Counted from the first letter of the stretch, positions 36,001 to 47,483 are shown. The stretch is DNA of 64,000 nt from Papaver somniferum (GCF_003573695.1 NC_039359.1:142187112-142251111), one strand, 5' to 3'. Translations and numbers: made by a program. The notes: a model not told the origin generated them from the letters alone.

Positions 36001-39000
36001 GTTTTTTGTTAATTCTTTTTGAATTTAATTCTAAAACACAAAAATATTGTTCTTGGTTAGTTGATTGAGAAAACTGATTATTGGTATTTCCACCTCTCCC
36101 TGTGGGTTTGACCCGTACTTGCCTTTGTCTACTAGTTAGACACCGTGCGATTGCGGTTATTTCATATAGGGTTCTCCAGAATCCTATCATACATGTATAC
36201 CCCTTAACAATTCGTGTATTGTTAAAAATATTTTATGTGTTACTTTGTTTAGGCAATTTCCAAAGGTCACTTTTAGACAAAATAATTTGTGAGTAATAAA
36301 TTGTTCTTGACTAAGATTGCTATTAAATTCCATTATTTAGATCATATTTCGAAAGTTTAAATTCATAAATTCATATAGTTTGCAATTTTATTTGTTAGTA
36401 TTTGATAATTCATGCTTAGGTTAATACTTTTGATGATTTATCCTTAGACGAAGCAAATATTAATTGTGAATCTATAAATTATGTTTTCGATAATTCTCTC
36501 GTCATTATAATCTGATAGGTCATGCTTAGAAATTTGACGTGCTATACTTAAGAGATGCGAGTTTATGATCGGAAAACATACCAATAATAAATAGTAGTGG
36601 AATCCGTAAACCCTGGTTATTGACTCGCTCCGTTGCATTTAGTTAATTCTTTTTGAATTTAATTCTAAAACAAAAATATTGTTCTTGGTTAGTTGATTGA
36701 GAAAACTGATTATTGGTATTTCCACCTCTCCCTGTGGGTTTGACCCGTACTTGCCTTTGTCTACTAGTTAGACACCGTGCGATTGCGGTTATTTCATATA
36801 GGGTTCTCCAGAATCCTATCATACATGTATACCCCTTAACAATTCGTGTATTGTTAAAAATATTTTATGTGTTACTTTGTTTAGGCAATTTCCAAAGGTC
36901 ACTTTTAGACAAAAATAATTTGTGAGTAATAAATTGTTCTTGACTAAAATTGCTATTAAATTCCATTATTTAGATCATATTTCGAAAGTTTAAATTCATA
37001 AATTCATATAGTTTGCAATTTTATTTGTTAGTATTTGATAATTCATGCTTAGGTTGATACTTTTGATGATTTATCCTTAGACGAAGCAAATATTAATTGT
37101 GAATCTATAAATTATGTTTTCGATAATTCTCTCGTCATTATAATCTGATAGGTCATGCTTAGAAATTTGACGTGCTATACTTAAGAGATGCGAGTTTATG
37201 ATCGGAAAACATACCAATAATAAATAGTAGTGGAATCCGTAAACCCTGGTTATTGACTCGCTCCGTTGCATTTAGTTAATTTTTTTTGAATTTAATTCTA
37301 AAACACAAAAATATTGTTCTTGGTTAGTTGATTGAGAAAACTGATTATTGGTATTTCCACTTCTCCCTGTGGGTTTGACCCGTACTTGCCTTTGTCTACT
37401 AGTTAGACACCGTGCGATTGCGGTTATTTCATATAGGGTTCTCCAGAATCCTATCATACATGTATACCCCTTAACAATTCGTGTATTGTTAAAATATTTA
37501 TGTGTGTTACTTTGTTTAGGCAATTTCCAAAGGTCACTTTTAGACAAAAATAATTTGTGAGTAATAAATTGTTCTTGACTAAGATTGCTATTAAATTCCA
37601 TTATTTAGATCATATTTCGAAAGTTTAAATTCATAAATTCATATAGTTTGCAATTTTATTTGTTAGTATTTGATAATTCATGCTTAGGTTAATACTTTGA
37701 TGATTTATCCTTAGACGGAAGCAAATATTAATTGTGAATCTATAAATTATGTTTTCGATAATTCTTCGTCATTATAATCTGATAGGTCATGCTTAGAATT
37801 TGACGTGCTATACTTAAGAGATGCGAGTTATGATCGGAAAAACATACCAATAATCATAGTAGTGGAATCCGTAAACCTGGTTATGACTCGCTCCGTTGCA
37901 TTTAGTTAATTCTTTTTGAATTTAATTCTAAAACACAAAAATATTGTTCTTGGTTAGTTGATTGAGAAAACTGATTATTGGTATTTCCACCTCTCCCTGT
38001 GGGTTTGACCCGTACTTGCCTTTGTCTACTAGTTAGACACCGTGCAATTGCGGTTATTTCATATAGGGTTCTCCAGAATCCTATCATACATGTATACCCC
38101 TTAACAATTCGTGTATTGTTAAAAATATTTTATGTGTTACTTTGTTTAGGCAATTTCCAAAGGTCACTTTTAGACAAAAATAATTTGTGAGTAATAAATT
38201 GTTCTTGACTAAAATTGCTATTAAATTCCATTATTTAGATCATATTTCGAAAGTTTAAATTCATAAATTCATATAGTTTGCAATTTTATTTGTTAGTATT
38301 TGATAATTCATGCTTAGGTTAATACTTTTGATGATTTATCCTTAGACGAAGCAAATATTAATTGTGAATCTATAAATTATGTTTTCGATAATTCTCTCGT
38401 CATTATAATCTGATAGGTCATGCTTAGAAATTTGACGTGCTATACTTAAGAGATGCGAGTTTATGATCGGAAACATACCAATAATAAATAGTAGTGGAAT
38501 CCGTAAACCCTGGTTATTGACTCGCTCCGTTGCATTTAGTTAATTCTTTTTGAATTTAATTCTAAAACACAAAAATATTGTTCTTGGTTAGTTGATTGAG
38601 AAAACTGATTATTGGTATTTCCACTTCTCCCTGTGGGTTTGACCCGTACTTGCCTTTGTCTACTAGTTAGACACCGTGCGATTGCGGTTATTTCATATAG
38701 GGTTCTCCAGAATCCTATCATACATGTATACCCCTTAACAATTCGTGTATTGTTAAAAATATTTTATGTGTTACTTTGTTTAGGCAATTTCCAAAGGTCA
38801 CTTTTAGACAAAAATAATTTGTGAGTAATAAATTGTTCTTGACTAAGATTGCTATTAAATTCCATTATTTAGATCATATTTCGAAAGTTTAAATTCATAA
38901 ATTCATATAGTTTGCAATTTTATTTGTTAGTATTTGATAATTCATGCTTAGGTTAATACTTTTGATGATTTATCCTTAGACGAAGCAAATATTAATTGTG

Positions 39001-41424
39001 AATCTATAAATTATGTTTTCGATAATTCTCTCGTCATTATAATCTGATAGGTCATGCTTAGAAATTTGACGTGCTATACTTAAGAGATGCGAGTTTATGA
39101 TCGGAAAACATACCAATAATAAATAGTAGTGGAATCCGTAAACCCTGGTTATTGACTCGCTCCGTTGCATTTAGTTAATTCTTTTTGAATTTAATTCTAA
39201 AACACAAAAATATTGTTCTTGGTTAGTTGATTGAGAAAACTGATTATTGGTATTTCCACCTCTCCCTGTGGGTTTGACCCGTACTTGCCTTTGTCTACTA
39301 GTTAGACACCGTGCAATTGCGGTTATTTCATATAGGGTTCTCCAGAATCCTATCATACATGTATACCCCTTAACAATTCGTGTATTGTTAAAAATATTTT
39401 ATGTGTTACTTTGTTTAGGCAATTTCCAAAGGTCACTTTTAGACAAAAATAATTTGTGAGTAATAAATTGTTCTTGACTAAAATTGCTATTAAATTCCAT
39501 TATTTAGATCATATTTCGAAAGTTTAAATTCATAAATTCATATAGTTTGCAATTTTATTTGTTAGTATTTGATAATTCATGCTTAGGTTAATACTTTTGA
39601 TGATTTATCCTTAGACGAAGCAAATATTAATTGTGAATCTATAAATTATGTTTTCGATAATTCTCTCGTCATTATAATCTGATAGGTCATGCTTAGAAAT
39701 TTGACGTGCTATACTTAAGAGATGCGAGTTTATGATCGGAAAACATACCAATAATAAATAGTAGTGGAATCCGTAAACCCTGGTTATTGACTCGCTCCGT
39801 TGCATTTAGTTAATTCTTTTTGAATTTAATTCTAAAACACAAAAATATTGTTCTTGGTTAGTTGATTGAGAAAACTGATTATTGGTATTTCCACCTCTCC
39901 CTGTGGGTTTGACCCGTACTTGCCTTTGTCTACTAGTTAGACACCGTGCGATTGCGGTTATTTCATATATGGTTCTCCAGAATCCTATCATACATGTATA
40001 CCCCTTAACAATTCGTGTATTGTTAAAAATATTTTATGTGTTACTTTGTTTAGGCAATTTATGTATTGTTAAAAATATTGTTAAAAATATTTTATGTGTT
40101 CTTGACTAAGATTGCTATTAAATTCCATTATTTAGATCATATTTCGAAAGTTTAAATTCATAAATTCATATAGTTTGCAATTTTATTTGTTAGTATTTGA
40201 TAATTCATGCTTAGGTTAATACTTTTGATGATTTATCCTTAGACGAAGCAAATATTAATTGTGAATCTATAAATTATGTTTTCGATAATTCTCTCGTCAT
40301 TATAATCTGATAGGTCATGCTTAGAAATTTGACGTGCTATACTTAAGAGATGCGAGTTTATGATCGGAAAACATACCAATAATAAATAGTAGTGGAATCT
40401 GTAAACCCTGGTTATTGACTCGCTCCGTTGCATTTAGTTAATTCTTTTTGAATTTAATTCTAAACACAAAAATATTGTTCTTGGTTAGTTGATTGAGAAA
40501 ACTGATTATTGGTATTTCCACCTCTCCCTGTGGGTTTGACCCGTACTTGCCTTTGTCTACTAGTTAGACACCGTGCGATTGCGGTTATTTCATATAGGGT
40601 TCTCCAGAATCCTATCATACATGTATACCCCTTAACAATTCGTGTATTGTTAAAAATATTTTATGTGTTACTTTGTTTAGGCAATTTCCAAAGGTCACTT
40701 TTAGACAAAAATAATTTGTGAGTAATAAATTGTTCTTGACTAAAATTGCTATTAAATTCCATTATTTAGATCATATTTCGGAAGTTTAAATTCATAAATT
40801 CATATAGTTTGCAATTTTATTTGTTAGTATTTGATAATTCATGCTTAGGTTAATACTTTTGATGATTTATCCTTAGACGAAGCAAATATTAATTGTGAAT
40901 CTATAAATTATGTTTTCGATAATTCTCTCGTCATTATAATCTGATAGGTCATGCTTAGAAATTTGACGTGCTATACTTAAGAGATGCGAGTTTATGATCG
41001 GAAAACATACCAATAATAAATAGTAGTGGAATCCGTAAACCCTGGTTATTGACTCGCTCCGTTGCATTTAGTTAATTCTTTTTGAATTTAATTCTAAAAC
41101 ACAAAAATATTGTTCTTGGTTAGTTGATTGAGAAAACTGATTATTGGTATTTCCACCTCTCCCTGTGGGTTTGACCCGTACTTGCCTTTGTCTACTAGTT
41201 AGACACCGTGCGATTGCGGTTATTTCATATAGGGTTCTCCAGAATCCTATCATACATGTATACCCCTTAACAATTCGTGTATTGTTAAAAATATTTTATG
41301 TGTTACTTTGTTTAGGCAATTTCCAAAGGTCACTTTTAGACAAAAATAATTTGTGAGTAATAAATTGTTCTTGACTAAAATTGCTATTAACTTCCATTAT
41401 TTAGTTCATATTTCCAAAGTTTAA
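32570..41424 (+). repeat. Tandem array: 14 copies of a ~634 bp LTR-derived unit
   Basis: The unit starts AATTCATAAATTCATATAG and ends with TTCGAAAGTTTAA. About 460 bp is the 3' half of the Athila-like LTR and about 170 bp is the DNA that follows the LTR, related to 59962-60130. Unit starts are near 32570, 33206, 33842, 34464, 35099, 35731, 36358, 36993, 37630, 38261, 38893, 39528, 40158 and 40792. Most units are nearly identical. The first and last share 'TATTAACTTCC' where inner units have 'TATTAAATTCC'. Repeated short open frames in both strands are by-products of the repetition. Variants show higher-order structure (see findings). Confidence 0.95.
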
Positions 41425-41445
41425 AATGCTGGATGAAATGAGTAA

Positions 41446-41525
41446 ATTGTTAGAGAGAGAAACCGAGAGAGAGAAAGAGGGCGAGAAAGAGAGCCAGAAT
41501 GAGATAGAAAGTGAGTGAGTGAAAG
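41446..41525 (+). repeat. GA-rich low-complexity stretch
   Basis: About 80 bp of GAGA/GAAA sequence directly after TGTTAGAG, where a related locus (60232) continues into the LTR-like sequence. Confidence 0.7.
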
Positions 41526-42245
41526 TGCATCTGTTATGAATAGGATTTTGGTACATGTAACCTATAATGACTTGCTTGGATAAGAAGTGGAGGGCCATGA
41601 GTGAACCGGTACCTGTAACTTATACTTAGCTGATACGAGTGTAAAGAATGCAATTTTTTAGTTTGTTGATGCGATTCTTCCTTAGGAAATCTGTTGTAGT
41701 TTCCTCTGGAAAAATTATAAGTGAAAAAAGTGACAGTCTCTCTAGCAGAAGCATGCTATTTTGAATGCCGCGAATTCGACAATGTTAGGACCCTCGTTTT
41801 GAACCAGACAGATTTGCTATGAACCTCTCCACTTCCTTGGTTGTCATATTTTTACACCCCCATAAAGAACGGAACTTATTAACCTCTCCGCTTCCTTGGT
41901 TGTCATTTAATTCGTGAAGGCTGTTTGCATTCAAAAGAATTTAGAAATTAAGCTTGTCTGTTTGCATTCAAAACGAGTACAATCTGGAAAACGCCGGAAC
42001 TAGAAATTCAGTTGTTGCCTATATGGGGGTGGAAATGAACAAAATTTTATAATGCAAAATTTTCATGTTCGGGGGGAAATTTTGTCACAAATTGTAAATT
42101 TGTAATCATGTTTTGATGGATAAAATTTTCTAATCATGTTTTGCGGTGCAAAACATGATTAGAAAATTTACAGTACAATTTATTTTTGATGGACAACATT
42201 TTCAGGAATCTCACAAATTTTGTACTGCAAATTTACACCTTGCAC
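41526..42245. other. Intergenic DNA, no recognised gene
   Basis: Contains a repeated block with CCTCTCC(A/G)CTTCCTTGGTTGTC (41822 and 41883) and an inverted pair around 'AAAACATGATTAGAAAATTT' (about 42110-42170). Confidence 0.45.
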
Positions 42246-42248
42246 TGA

Positions 42249-42611
42249 GAGCAAGTCTTATGGTGGAATCCAACCTATTCCAAGTGTGGAAAAACTATGG
42301 AATGTCAAGTCTAATGGCTTCCAAGTTGGGATTTTTCACAGAAAATCCAAGCAAGGTTCCACTGTTTCGTGGAAAGGTTCGTGGAATCCATCTGAACGCC
42401 AATAAGAATAGCGTTTTTTTTTTGTCCGTAAATTTAGGATGAGTTGTTGAAATCTAACGGCTGAGAAAAAAACGCTATTCTTAATAGCGTTTTTTTAGCG
42501 CTATTAAGAATAGCGTTTTCACTATTCCACCACTACACTTGCACTTTCATCCACGGTTCCAAATGCTGAGGTGGCGTGGAAGATGCAACTCTTCCACCAT
42601 AAGACTTGCTC
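42249..42611. mobile_element. MITE with GAGCAAGTC inverted ends and hairpin core
   Basis: A 363 bp element. The left end GAGCAAGTCTTATGGTGGAA is inverted at the right end, and TGA flanks both sides (42246-42248, 42612-42614). The core holds CGCTATTCTTAATAGCG (42473-42489) and its reverse complement (42499-42515), a strong hairpin. The ends and 3 bp duplication fit a PIF/Harbinger-like MITE, though that family usually duplicates TAA/TTA. Confidence 0.75.
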
Positions 42612-43028
42612 TGAAAATTCACTTGGTGCAAAATTTAGTGAGCTTTGGGAGACATGGCAACAAAGAAGATAAATTTAGTTCGTATGAAGCTCTGGATCGA
42701 TGTCACAACCAAAGGAGAGTGAATTAGAATGACCCAACAAATCTTTACACTCAAGCTGAAACTGGAGAATTCAGAACTGAATGAGCTTTAAAAAGCCCAT
42801 CCGTTAAGGTAAGGAACAGAATTTGCACCTCATATGCTTAATTGAGTACCATTTCACACACCAAGAGCTGGTGACCGCATTGCAATTAAATCATCGTAAT
42901 GATAACAAGAATATAAGAATGCACACAGGAATTAGACCACTGAATGTTGCAAATTCCCAATATTCTCATTTTGATTGGTGCGCAGGGCGCAAAAAACTAC
43001 ATAATGTTTCACTTTGAAAAAGCTGTTA

Positions 43029-43079
43029 GTCCCACATTGCTTGTGTCGATAAGAGAGACGCGGAACGATTCACTATAAA
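43029..43079 (+). promoter_or_regulatory. snRNA promoter (USE and TATA) of the U1 pseudogene
   Basis: GTCCCACATTG at 43029-43039 matches the plant upstream sequence element, and TATAAA lies at 43074-43079. The 34 bp spacing is that of RNA polymerase II snRNA genes. The promoter looks intact although the gene is not. Confidence 0.8.
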
Positions 43080-43105
43080 GAGAAGAGAAGTAAAATGGAG
43101 AATCT

Positions 43106-43352
43106 TAAACCCAAGGAAAGATGCTCGCCTAAGAGCAACCGCAGTGGTGCGAGTATAACAAAAGACCAAAGAGGGAAAAAAAAAATTAAATTTTGGGTTT
43201 AGTATGATCAAATTTTGGGTTTAGTATGGTCTGTTCAAAAGACCAAATATTTGGGTTTATTCTCCCACTGTGGACGCTCTAAGATCTCCCCAAGAGGGAG
43301 AGTCTACGTCATAATTTGGTCCTGACGGGGGACGCGTCCGAGCGGCCCTTGC
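43106..43352 (+). pseudogene. U1 snRNA pseudogene, 5' deleted and split by a MITE
   Basis: After the promoter, the sequence GATGCTCGCCTAAG (to 43132) and then GATCTCCCC...GGGAGAGTCTACG, CATAATTTGG and a 3' stem-loop (43283-43352) match the middle and end of the U1 gene at 50382. The first ~75 nt, including the 5' splice-site-pairing end and the U1-70K loop, are missing. A 147 bp MITE interrupts the rest. It cannot give a working U1. Confidence 0.85.
43133..43279. mobile_element. Tourist-like (PIF/Harbinger) MITE inside the U1 pseudogene
   Basis: 147 bp with inverted ends GAGCAACCGCAGTGG (left) and GAGCGTCCACAGTGG (right, inverted), flanked by TAA on both sides (43130-43132, 43280-43282). Removing it restores the U1 sequence exactly, so it is a clean insertion. 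A block with ATTTTGGGTTTAGTATG occurs twice inside. Confidence 0.85.
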
Positions 43353-43359
43353 GAAATCT

Positions 43360-44880
43360 TATAACTAAACTTTGCTGCCGTATCTATTGAAAATGCATCT
43401 GAAGGTGCTCCTACTGAGCTGACAATTGCTTCAACCTAAGCTCCTATTATGGCTGGTATATTACTCTACAATTGCAGTTCCATTTACGGACTTACATTAG
43501 AAGCAGAATTGTTACATTTTAGAAGCTTTGCAGAGCATTATTCCTCTTACATTAGAAGCAAAATGGGTACATTTTAGAAGCTTTGCAGCGCATTATTCTT
43601 CCTTAGGTTAGCAAGTCCAGAAAGAAACTTGGACTGGCATATTTAAATCTCAGTTGAGGTGAAGGATTAGTCTTGCATAGAGTATGAAGTACAGCTCCAC
43701 TCCAATTGGTTTATTTATGATTAGCATTTCAACCTAGCAAATAAGTTATGCAGCTGAAAGCAAACTAATCTTCTGCCTTCTATAAGGGTCCCTAACAATC
43801 TTCAAAACATAACTTTTACTTTTCGCCATGGCATCAATGTACTAACTGTAACTGAGGTGCCTCAATTGCCGGTTGAAAACTATCTCCAGACCCCATCCAT
43901 GGCAACAATATGTTGATCTTATTAGTGATGTATCACAAACCCAGCTCCATCTGTGGATAGTAACTGGAATTCCAGATGATTTAGTGATTAAAGTTGTTAC
44001 CAATATTCCATATAGTCCTCTATTCGCTATCGGTAACCAATTACGTAAGATAAAAATGTTTATGGAGTGGTTCAATGTACACAAAATCTGACGCCAATGG
44101 CAACTTAGGTACAGTAAGTATACTTAGAACCCACCCATTTCAGCTGAGATAATTCTATTGAAAAACCATCCCCACATATTCAAACACTGAAATTCATATA
44201 GTTCAAGTAAATCACCGAACTGCCTCATAAACCACTCGTTTCTAGTAACTCCATCCATGAGGAACTTAATATGCATAAAATGGGGATTTTTCTGATTTCC
44301 CTAGGAACTATTTGTGACTAACTACTGGCGCATGTTTCAAATTGAATCCTTTTACAGGTTAAGGACAACCCACATTTTCTTCATTTTTGAAAAATTAAAA
44401 ATGTAGTCCATATTTTTCAAATCCGAGTTAGGGATATGAATGACGCAGCTAATGACGCAGCTAATGAGGTAATAACCGAGGCGCGTCAATTGCTGGTTGA
44501 CCACTATTTCCAAACCCCCTCCTCGGCCTTGGGTTTCCTAGGGCCGTCGAGAATTTCTGGAAGGGCTCCCTCTAATCAAGGGTAAAGCCCTGCAAAACTT
44601 TAAACTAAATTTTATCTTCCTTCACTACTAGTCCTAGTTGTGGTTGTTTCTCAGTCAAATCTTCCTTCAATATGAATCAGAAACAAATTAGTTCCAAAAC
44701 TTTGTTTTTTTTTTGTTAGTTCTACTTCTTATAATATCACAGTTGCTAGAAAATATGAACATCTGAAAATATATTTTATAGCTAAAAGCTACATTTCCTA
44801 TTATGACAAACTAAATTTGAAGGACAATGTAAAATCTATCAAGAACTAGCATAATACGAGAGAGGCTCAGTAACCAGTGG
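43360..44880. other. Intergenic DNA with a duplicated block
   Basis: Blocks 43850-43903 and 44474-44528 are about 80% alike (GAGG.GC.TCAATTGC.GGTTGA, then a CTATYTCCA.ACCCC core). The second lies in a 48-codon frame (44438-44584) with a duplicated 12 bp AATGACGCAGCT. No family recognised. Confidence 0.4.
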
Positions 44881-44885
44881 TGCAC

Positions 44886-45150
44886 TCATTTAGGGATTTC
44901 CCCTTTTCTTAATAGGGAAAGAGCGTACTCTCCAGTATCAATGAGGTCCTCAATGTTGTGAAGGGATTCCTCTTCTGCCCCTAGCATGAAGATAGCACGA
45001 GCCTCTGTTTTCTTGGCCAAGTCTTGCTGCTAAGTTCATGGGAAGTTTTGGGGAATTTGGGCTTCTTAGTATCTGACGGTATAGAGAAAGGACTCGTCCT
45101 CCATTCCTTGCCAAGTCCTCGGCTGTTGCCCATATCATACCCTTAGCCAT
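44886..45150 (-). pseudogene. LYR-motif (Complex1_LYR) protein gene with a 1-nt frameshift
   Basis: From an ATG at 45150 the frame reads MAKGMIWATAEDLARNGG, then LSLYRQILRS with the Leu-Tyr-Arg motif, and LPMNLAARL. At about 45020 an extra T shifts the frame. The other frame then continues TEARAIFMLGAEEESLHNIE, DLIDTGEYALSLL and RKGEIPK, with a stop at 44886. Together this is a near-perfect 88-residue LYR protein of the plant type. LYR proteins are small mitochondrial assembly factors. The single insertion may be a true pseudogene mutation or a sequencing error, since the remainder is so well kept. It appears intron-free. Confidence 0.8.
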
Positions 45151-45159
45151 ACTCCCTAG

Positions 45160-45923
45160 CAACAATAAAATAGTTGTCTTCTCTTTGTAAATCAAGTTGT
45201 TTGATGTCTTCCACCCCTGCACGCAAATCAAACACTTGTCAGCCTGCATCAGATGTTTAATTTATGTCTAAAGTTCACATATTTCCAGAGTTTGGTGTAA
45301 CCTACAGTTGGATTCTAAAGCTGACACATCAAAAGCTCCAAGGAAATAAAAATGATCATATATAACAGAATTAAATGCAAACGAAGTAAGCTTATTAAGT
45401 TGAATAATTCTGCATCGGTTTATTCACTACTAATTAAGTAAGATGCAGATCGATGTTCTTCCATATCTTGCCCGCGAATTAGAAATAAAAGAGAAATCTA
45501 GATCCAAAAGGAGAGCATAGAGAAACACAACTACAGCCCTGACTAAGGCCTTGACAACCGATGTGTCATTGTCAAAGACAAGCAAGCAAATAAAACATGG
45601 CAAAGGCAAACAGTTAAGTTGTCGACTAACAAGGTACAGAGATTCACTCAAGCAACTCACACTCAACTAGCACATGATGAAGGTCAGCAACCTAAAACTG
45701 CATTTACCCTCATGAAAAATTTGTTTCAATTACATAAACTTTTCAAAATTTGCATAAAGTAATTTCTTGTTTTGATAGATCTCATTCATCAATTGCAAGC
45801 ATATAAGGAAGTGTGTATAATTCCAATGATGGCAGTATTTTGAAAGACATGAAGAGTTCAATGAGACCCATTTTCTTAGAAATCCCCAAACTGCTCAAAA
45901 ACAAACAATAAAAAGACACTACT
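45160..45923. other. Intergenic DNA, no recognised gene
   Basis: Short open frames only; it may include the leader of the LYR gene on the minus strand (a 3' splice-like GTGCAG lies near 45219). Confidence 0.35.
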
Positions 45924-46273
45924 TGATGCAGGAGCATTTTATGCTTCTTGAGGAATGTTTTAATCTAGGGATGTCCTACAGAATAAGGACATTTTTAGTT
46001 GTTTCCATACTTAGTTTAGGGTTTCTGTATTTTGTTTTATCTTTCTAGTATAAATAGGTTGCTAGGTTTTCTTTAGAAGACAGACTTTTATTATATTTTC
46101 ATATGACTATAATCTGTTGATTATGCTAAAGAGTTAGGTTTACCCTAAAACTCAATTATCTACGTTCTTATTGTTATCAATCTTATGTTCTATTCAATGA
46201 TCTTTGTTCTGTTTGCCCTAGTTTAGTGTTCTGATTTCTAGTTCTGCGTTACTACTCAAAACAGGCCGTATCA
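45924..46273 (+). repeat. Possible small solo LTR
   Basis: A 350 bp segment starts TGATGC and ends GTATCA, with a TATA-like AGTATAAATAGG at 46049-46060. No target duplication or partner copy is visible, so this is weak. Confidence 0.25.
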
Positions 46274-47400
46274 CCAATCATCATCTCAAAAAAACTACGA
46301 GGATTAGAAAATGAATGGTGTACCTATCAATAGAGATCCACCAACACCACAAAAGATACCTTCAAGATCCTCCCTTCAGTCTCTGTCTATCTTTCTACTG
46401 ATGAGAGAAGAAGAAGAACCAGAATTTCACTTCACTTGAAGAAAATTTAAGAACAAAAAAAAGCTCATATTACAGCCATTCTTTTCCAACTAAAATTGAA
46501 CTTTTCATTTAATATTTCTTCAATCATAAATTCCCATTTACACAAACGGTTGGTTTAAGAATTTTCTCTTCTTTCTCTTTCAGTCAAATTCTCTTACTGT
46601 GGTGACCATTATATTAAGTAAGAAATTAAGAAACATTTTGCAGCACATAAACGAACTGTCATGGGGATAACTAGTAGTTGGTGGATCCCTCACTCTAGCA
46701 AATGTTAGGGTTGAAATATCAGACATAAGAACACCCCATCCAGGAAATGTACACAATTAAGAGTAGTGCTTGTAAAATTAGGAGAACACACATCAACCAA
46801 TAACTAAAAGAAACACCACAAATGCATACTTTCTTGAACTGTTTGCTAAGAATCAATGAGTTTGAGAACTAGTCTTTGTCATCTCTCCATTAAGATATTC
46901 AACTGCGATTTTCTTCTATTTCACACTACACAAATCAAGGTACCAATTGAGATGCCCAAATCAATTTTTTCATTGGGATATTTTGTCAAACAGTTGCAGT
47001 TCATGTAACAGATGTTGTAGTTTACACAATTGACGTTATACAGCCAAAGTTTCATGAAAGCTTCATTCATGAGAACCATTACATCTAAACCCATTCAAAA
47101 TGTCATGAAAAACCATTCAAATTTTGGGACGGTTAACCTCAATGGAATGCTAACTGTAAAGGAAAACAAAATCAAAATGTAGCAGTACCTGTATTAGTTT
47201 GCCAACTACTCACAATAAATGAGCATCAAGGAAGACTCAAGCTGTCTCAAGCTTTGTGCTTACCGCTAAGCACATATTCGTTGGGAACTCTTATTTTACT
47301 ATGTTCAAGTGAAGCTGTGAGAGGATAGAAAATTATAAAGGTTCATACCATCAAGCCAGTTAGATACTAAAACATTGGCACCTAGCAGCTGCAAACTAAA
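46274..47400. other. Intergenic DNA, no recognised gene
   Basis: Upstream of the U2 gene; AT-rich, no coding or RNA signal seen apart from the U2 promoter at its end. Confidence 0.4.
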
Positions 47401-47406
47401 GATTTA

Positions 47407-47458
47407 GTCCCACATAGACTAATCTAGAGCAGAGGGATCGAAACAAGACAATATAAAA
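47407..47458 (+). promoter_or_regulatory. U2 snRNA promoter (USE and TATA)
   Basis: GTCCCACATAG at 47407-47417 (USE) and TATAAAA at 47452-47458, 34 bp apart, with the RNA start about 32 bp later. This is the canonical plant Pol II snRNA arrangement. Confidence 0.9.
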
Positions 47459-47483
47459 GCAGAAGCTTATACAGAAAACAAGC

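Noticed and set aside
32655..41356. Many repeated open frames in the array (minus strand beginning MQRSESITR or MIGFWRTLYE, plus strand beginning MVFPPLPVG)
   Set aside because: They recur only because the DNA unit repeats, overlap on both strands, and correspond to LTR and flank sequence. Several units lose them by single indels without consequence.
32570..41424. CRISPR-like array
   Set aside because: Units are ~634 bp with no short repeat/unique spacer alternation, and the DNA is plant nuclear.
31039..41446. A single intact element from the TGTTAGAG at 31039 to the TGTTAGAG at 41447
   Set aside because: The second occurrence continues into GA-rich sequence, not LTR, and the interior is Athila-like plus array; no matching LTR pair or target duplication.
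43019..43280. A U6 or U3 snRNA promoter (Pol III spacing) at 43029
   Set aside because: The USE-TATA spacing is 34 bp, not about 24, and the downstream sequence matches U1.
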